NCBI RefSeq assembly: GCF_004210375.1 | Contig: NC_134825.1 | Location: 65,463,558-65,527,557 of the forward strand | Length of the DNA stretch: 64,000 nt | From: Tachypleus tridentatus | Lineage: Eukaryota > Arthropoda > Merostomata > Xiphosura > Limulidae | Direction of reading: 5' to 3' | Shown: one piece after another, positions 60,161 to 64,000 of the stretch | How positions within the stretch are numbered: the first letter of the stretch is position 1 | Layout of the letters: every line of letters starts with the position of its first letter | Made by a program: the position numbers and the translations under genes | Notes under the pieces: generated by a model | Seen by the model: only the letters and a program-made list of their open reading frames with translations | Told to the model about the DNA's origin: nothing | Database searches by the model: none

Positions 60161-62750
60161 ATGGTCACTTTGATACAGTGGAACTGTCAGGGTTTTCAGT
60201 CGAATATAGATGACATTAAAGATTTGATTGATTCTTATCACCTGTGTGTCTCCTCACAGGAAACATTTCTGTAATTTGCCAGTGCAGTTGCCTTTCAGCA
60301 GTTTTCTTTGCACAGAAATGACAGGTTGTGTGATGGACAAGTGCATGGAAGGGTGGCACTACTAGTAGATCAGCACGTCTCTGCCCTGTCTTTCCACTAG
60401 ATACACCCTTGGAGCCTGTAGCAATCCATGTTTCATTGGGTCATACCATCACTCTTTGTTTTCTCTACCTATCTCCTGAGGGGACCTGTGATTATTCATA
60501 CCTTGATGCCCTCATTGAACAGTTATTGGCTCCATTTCTTATTCTAGGATATTTTAAAGGACATCAGAACCTTTTTCTCTTCAGTACTAGTTTTTATACT
60601 TATTTTCATGCATCTAGTTAGTCTTTCACTGGTGTTGATCTGTCTGCTCCCCTTCACTTTCTCTTAATTTTCTTGGAGGATTGGAAGTAACTCATAGGGC
60701 AGTAATTTTCCACTCAATATGAGAGAGACTGGTCATGGTAGATGCCACCTGACCCCACATGCCTTGATGGAAGCTAGCCCAGGCCAACTGACCCTCTTTC
60801 ACTGCTCTCTCAGAACGTGATCCTGCTGTCATCTTTTAGCCATCAATAGACAACTGTGTAGCAGTAGTGACTGACTGTATTGTCCAGGCAGCTGCTCAGC
60901 ATATTCCTAAAACCTCAACATGTTTCCCATGGCATCTTTGTCTGTGGTGGAATCATGCCTGCCACATGGCATGGAAGGCTCAAAAACAGACCTGAGATAC
61001 CTTTCATAGGTGTCTTGCACTTTTCAGCAGCCCCATACACATGCTCGGCAGATCATACATCAAAACCAGAAGGAATCTTGGATTAAGTACACATATAGCA
61101 TCTCTTCTACCACTAATTCCAAAGTCACATGGGACAAGATTCAGAAGGTTGGTGGACAGTATACACCTGCCCCCCCTTCAGTCTTTCTCTCTGGCCAGTA
61201 AGTTGCTGATGCCTAGAGCATTGCCAATACTTTTGGCAAAAGTTTTTCTTGTGCCTCTAGCACTTTTGCTTCATCCCTTACTGTCTTAACCAAGACTTGT
61301 GCAGAGTGGTTGCCTCTTTCCTTTCAGGCTAATCGTCTGTATGATTATAATCACCCCATTTACATGGTGGAACTCAATCTTTCTCTTCATTGGTCTGGCA
61401 GTACATTATTCAGATCTAATGATGTTCATTATGAGATGCTGCACCATCTTTCTTCTGCCTCTTGCTACTCTTTTGGTTGTTTTTAACCATATCTGGCAGG
61501 AAAATGCTTTTCCTGATGTTTGATGCTAGGCTATTGTCCTTTTTCTAAGCCCAAGAAGGATCCAAAGATTCTATCAAATTACTATGCAGTTGCTTTGATG
61601 AGCAGTCTCTGTAAAATCTCAGAGAGGATGGTTAATGCTCATCTTATTTGGTTTCTCAAATCAAACAACCTCCTCATGCCCAGCCAGCTTGGGTTTTCAT
61701 GACAGTGCCCTACTGTGGACAACCTTATTTGACTTGAAATGTTAATCAAGGAAGCCTTTCTTAAGTGACTTTTTTTTTTTACTTTGAGAAAGCTTGCGAT
61801 ACTACATGGAGGTATGGCATTTTTCAAGACCTCCACTCATGGGCTGTATGGCCATATGCCCATTTTTATCAAAAAATGTTAATGGGCCGACATTTCCAAG
61901 TTTCATGTTGATTTGACACTTTCCTGTTCTTTCTCACAGGAATTTGGAGTTCCTCAGGGCTGTGACTTGAGTGTTAAACACTTTGTTATAAAGATTAGTG
62001 CCATTTCTGGACAACTTCCCCTACAGTTTCAAATGGACTTTGTCAACACTTCCACATCTTTTGAGTCATCAAGCATGATGTTTGTTGAGCATCAGCTGCA
62101 GACTACCTTTTATCATTTACTGAAATAGGTCATAGCAAATGGTTTTCTTTTCTCCCTCTAAAACTGTCTGTATGCACTTTTGCCACCAGTGGGGTACTCA
62201 CCCTTATCCTGATCTCCGTCTCTGTGAAGTTGTTGCAGATTAGTAGAAGACCTAGAATCATTAATGAATCTCTTTGCAAGTGCCTTGGGCTGATCACTTT
62301 GTTACAGATTAATAGAAGACCTAGAATCATGGATGAATCTCTTTGCAAGTGTTTTTGGGACCACGGTAAAATTCTTGAGGCTCATATTTGACTGTAAGCT
62401 GACTCTCTTTCCACATATCAAGCATCTATGTGTCAAGTGTACAAGAGCACTGAACATCCTCTCTTCCACTTCTTGGAGAATGATCAATGTTCTTTGCTCA
62501 AGATCTATCGTGCCCTCATTCGAATGAACCTAAACTATAGGTCTCTTGTCTAGTCTATGGCTCTGCTAGAACCTTGACCTCAAAGATGCTGGACCCAGTT
62601 TACCATCTGGGATTTCAACTCTGCATGGGAACTTTCCTTGCTTCTCCAGTCCAGATTTTGTACACTGAGCCTCATAAGCCTACTCTACACCTCTGCCATT
62701 TGCAACTGTCTTTAGTGTATGCTTCAAAACTTTGATCCTTACTACAGCAT
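60161..62750 (+). pseudogene. LINE ORF2 (endonuclease and reverse transcriptase), broken
   Basis: The frame opens MVTLIQWNCQGFQSNIDDIK, the first motif of an APE-type endonuclease (W-N-C-x-G), with QETFL (catalytic Glu region) near 60262 and a decayed ILG-x-F-x-G-H motif at about 60541. The reverse transcriptase begins near 61525 with SKPKKDPKILSNYYAVALMS and CKISERMVNAHLIWFL (RT motifs 1-2). F-E-K-A-C-D-T-T-W near 61780 is motif A (normally F-D-L-E-K-A-Y-D), and EFGVPQGC near 61936 is motif B. Motif C, normally F/Y-V-D-D, reads FVNT near 62040, so the catalytic pair is lost. Several frame changes and stops. Confidence 0.75.
62229..62350 (+). repeat. Minisatellite, two copies, inside LINE ORF2
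   Basis: Two tandem units of about 66 bp containing GAAGACCTAGAATCAT, GAATCTCTTTGCAAGTG and GGGCTGATCACTTTGTTACA. They interrupt the RT connection region of ORF2 just before the K-F-L-x-L-I-F-D-like block. The same unit recurs at 63848-64000. Confidence 0.8.
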
Positions 62751-63847
62751 CCCATATGGTGGTTGTGTTTTCCTTTCCTGGTGGGTCGTTGTTTGGCGCA
62801 GATAGCATAGTTGTTTTGCGTTATAAAACCCCAAACAACAACAACAGCGATTGTGCTTATACTTGTATATTGATTTTACTTATTAAAAATAGTCTTACTT
62901 TCTTTTACCCAGAATTTAAACTCAAAATTGTATTCATCATCTTGTCTTTTACTTCCAGTTCATTGGTAGACAGTTTCAGTAAAATCCAGATTTTAACATT
63001 TTTTGTGACTTACATTCCTAGATTAAAACTATAGGTTCTTCCTATTTTATTATGTAACTTCTATAAACTCTTCCATTTCCAGGAGAGTAGGTATTATTAA
63101 TTAGTAAAAGCAGCTCTCATTCTTTTGTTTTTTAGGGAGTTTTAAATTTTTTTTTCTTTTATACTCAGTAAGAGGAAATCTTCACATTTATAAAGTTAAT
63201 AATTTTCTTAATGCCTAAAACTGTCTGACCAGCTTACAAATATGTTATCTGCTTTATTTTTGATATATTCTTTGTGAAATAAAACTGCTCTTTTATAACT
63301 AGATTGTTAGACTTTGTTATTTGGTGGTCATTTCTTCCGACTAATCCTAAAATACACATTCACGTCTGTTACTTTGGTTGGACTTCTCATCAATAGAAAT
63401 TATTGAACTTTTTAACTGTAATTTTTTAGTAGGGATCAGCTTGTGTACTATAATTCCTGTTGTTTTTATATGTAGTGAAAACCATGTTAACTTGTGTTGT
63501 ACTGATTGATCTGTTATTAATCTAAAATGATGTGTTCTTTAGAACTTTTGGTCATTTTCTTTATTTTTTGTGTAATTTACCCTTGAAGATGTTTAAGTGG
63601 TGGTGAAATTTCATGTTTTGTTCAGAACTTTTCAGTTCTCTGAGGTAAGCTAAAATTTTGTACTGGAAAAAAAAAGATTATACTTTGTTTAAAGTAAACC
63701 AGTTATAATGTTCCATTTTTGTTTTGGTAGTATACATTTCAATTTTGAGATTTTGTGAAAGAGACAATATGGAATTATAAACATTAGTCACTGCTGAATG
63801 AACTCCACTTCCTCAGTGTTTTGAGTTATAGATTGAATTGCCCTGTT

Positions 63848-64000
63848 ACATATTAGTAGAAGACCTAGAATCATGGATGAATCTATTTGCAAGTGTCTTT
63901 GACTGATCACTTTGTTACAGATTAGTAAAAGAAGACCTAGAATCATAGATGAACCTACTTGCAAGTGTCTTGGGCTGATCACTTTGTTACAGATTAGTAG
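63848..64000 (+). repeat. Minisatellite, same unit, running off the window
   Basis: At least two and a half units of the roughly 66-bp repeat seen in the LINE, ending at the window edge in ACAGATTAGTAG, so the array continues to the right. Unit-to-unit divergence is low. Confidence 0.8.

Larger units (their letters stand above)
58480..62848 (+). mobile_element. Jockey-like LINE, degenerate but near full length
   Basis: A non-LTR retrotransposon on the plus strand, in intron 3 of the CIDE-N gene. It has a 5' untranslated part (about 58480-59003), an ORF1 with CCHC knuckles, an ORF2 with endonuclease and reverse transcriptase, and a 3' end closing in a short (AAC)n run at about 62835-62848. 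Both frames carry many stops and shifts. The 3' tail (62792-62848) contains GCGCAGATAGC, a motif also found in the tails of the SINEs here. A tandem minisatellite interrupts ORF2 at 62229-62350. The family call rests on recognising the Gag-like and RT motifs; the exact clade is unproven. Confidence 0.82.
57823..64000 (+). other. Intron 3 of the CIDE-N gene (runs off the window)
   Basis: From the GTGAGG donor at 57823 to the window edge no further CIDE-family exon was found, so the C-terminal part of the protein lies beyond 64000. The interval contains a Penelope-like 3' fragment (57995-58347), a degenerate Jockey-like LINE (about 58480-62848) and two clusters of a roughly 66-bp minisatellite. 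The stretch 62849-63847 is AT-rich without recognised features. Confidence 0.6.

Noticed and set aside
61010-61289. Overlapping open frames of 60-80 codons on the plus strand
   Set aside because: They lie within the degenerate LINE ORF2 between the endonuclease and reverse transcriptase and are out-of-frame remnants, not separate genes.

Overview
The window is AT-rich, intron-rich animal nuclear DNA. It carries many copies of a tRNA-headed SINE of about 270 bp, a second tRNA-headed SINE of about 115 bp, Penelope-like, Tc1-like and Jockey-like elements, and a cuticle-protein gene of arthropod type. I associate this SINE set with horseshoe crabs (Limulus/Tachypleus group). That assignment rests on memory of those genomes and was not tested by a search.

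Two host genes can be supported. (1) On the minus strand, 38892 to 33910, a cuticular protein has a Rebers-Riddiford chitin-binding domain. A 4-codon first exon sits at 38881-38892, a 3.9 kb intron splits the signal peptide, and one long last exon lies at 33910-34989. (2) On the plus strand, from 51117 past the right edge, a CIDE-N (CAD) domain gene of the DFF/CIDE/DREP apoptotic-nuclease family has exons at 51117-51128, 53120-53213 and 57649-57822. Its splice phases agree at every junction, and its third intron runs to the end of the window and contains a decayed LINE.

The rest is mostly mobile DNA. From left to right: a Penelope-like element with inverted terminal repeats and a GIY-YIG reading frame (1042-1871); a decayed repeat-borne gene (about 3900-5620); a foldback element (6171-6684); a fossil Polinton with integrase and polymerase-B pieces on the minus strand (about 8330-10960); a SINE-rich tract (10-27 kb); a Ty3/Gypsy integrase fossil (about 28790-29970); the cuticle gene, whose intron holds two SINEs in inverted orientation; a Tc1-like element split by a SINE (42489-43960); a short two-gene element with THAP and Ser-rich reading frames between inverted repeats (46602-47984); a Tc1 element of the IR/DR type with a SINE inside its right inverted repeat (48620-50463); then the CIDE-N gene and its repeat-filled introns.

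The most interesting signals are the two-gene THAP element, the IR/DR Tc1 element with its nested SINE, a 3' tail motif shared by the Jockey-like LINE and all three SINE families, a roughly 66-bp minisatellite found both inside the LINE and at the window edge, and the first-exon architecture of the CIDE-N gene. No functional tRNA, rRNA or CRISPR locus was seen.
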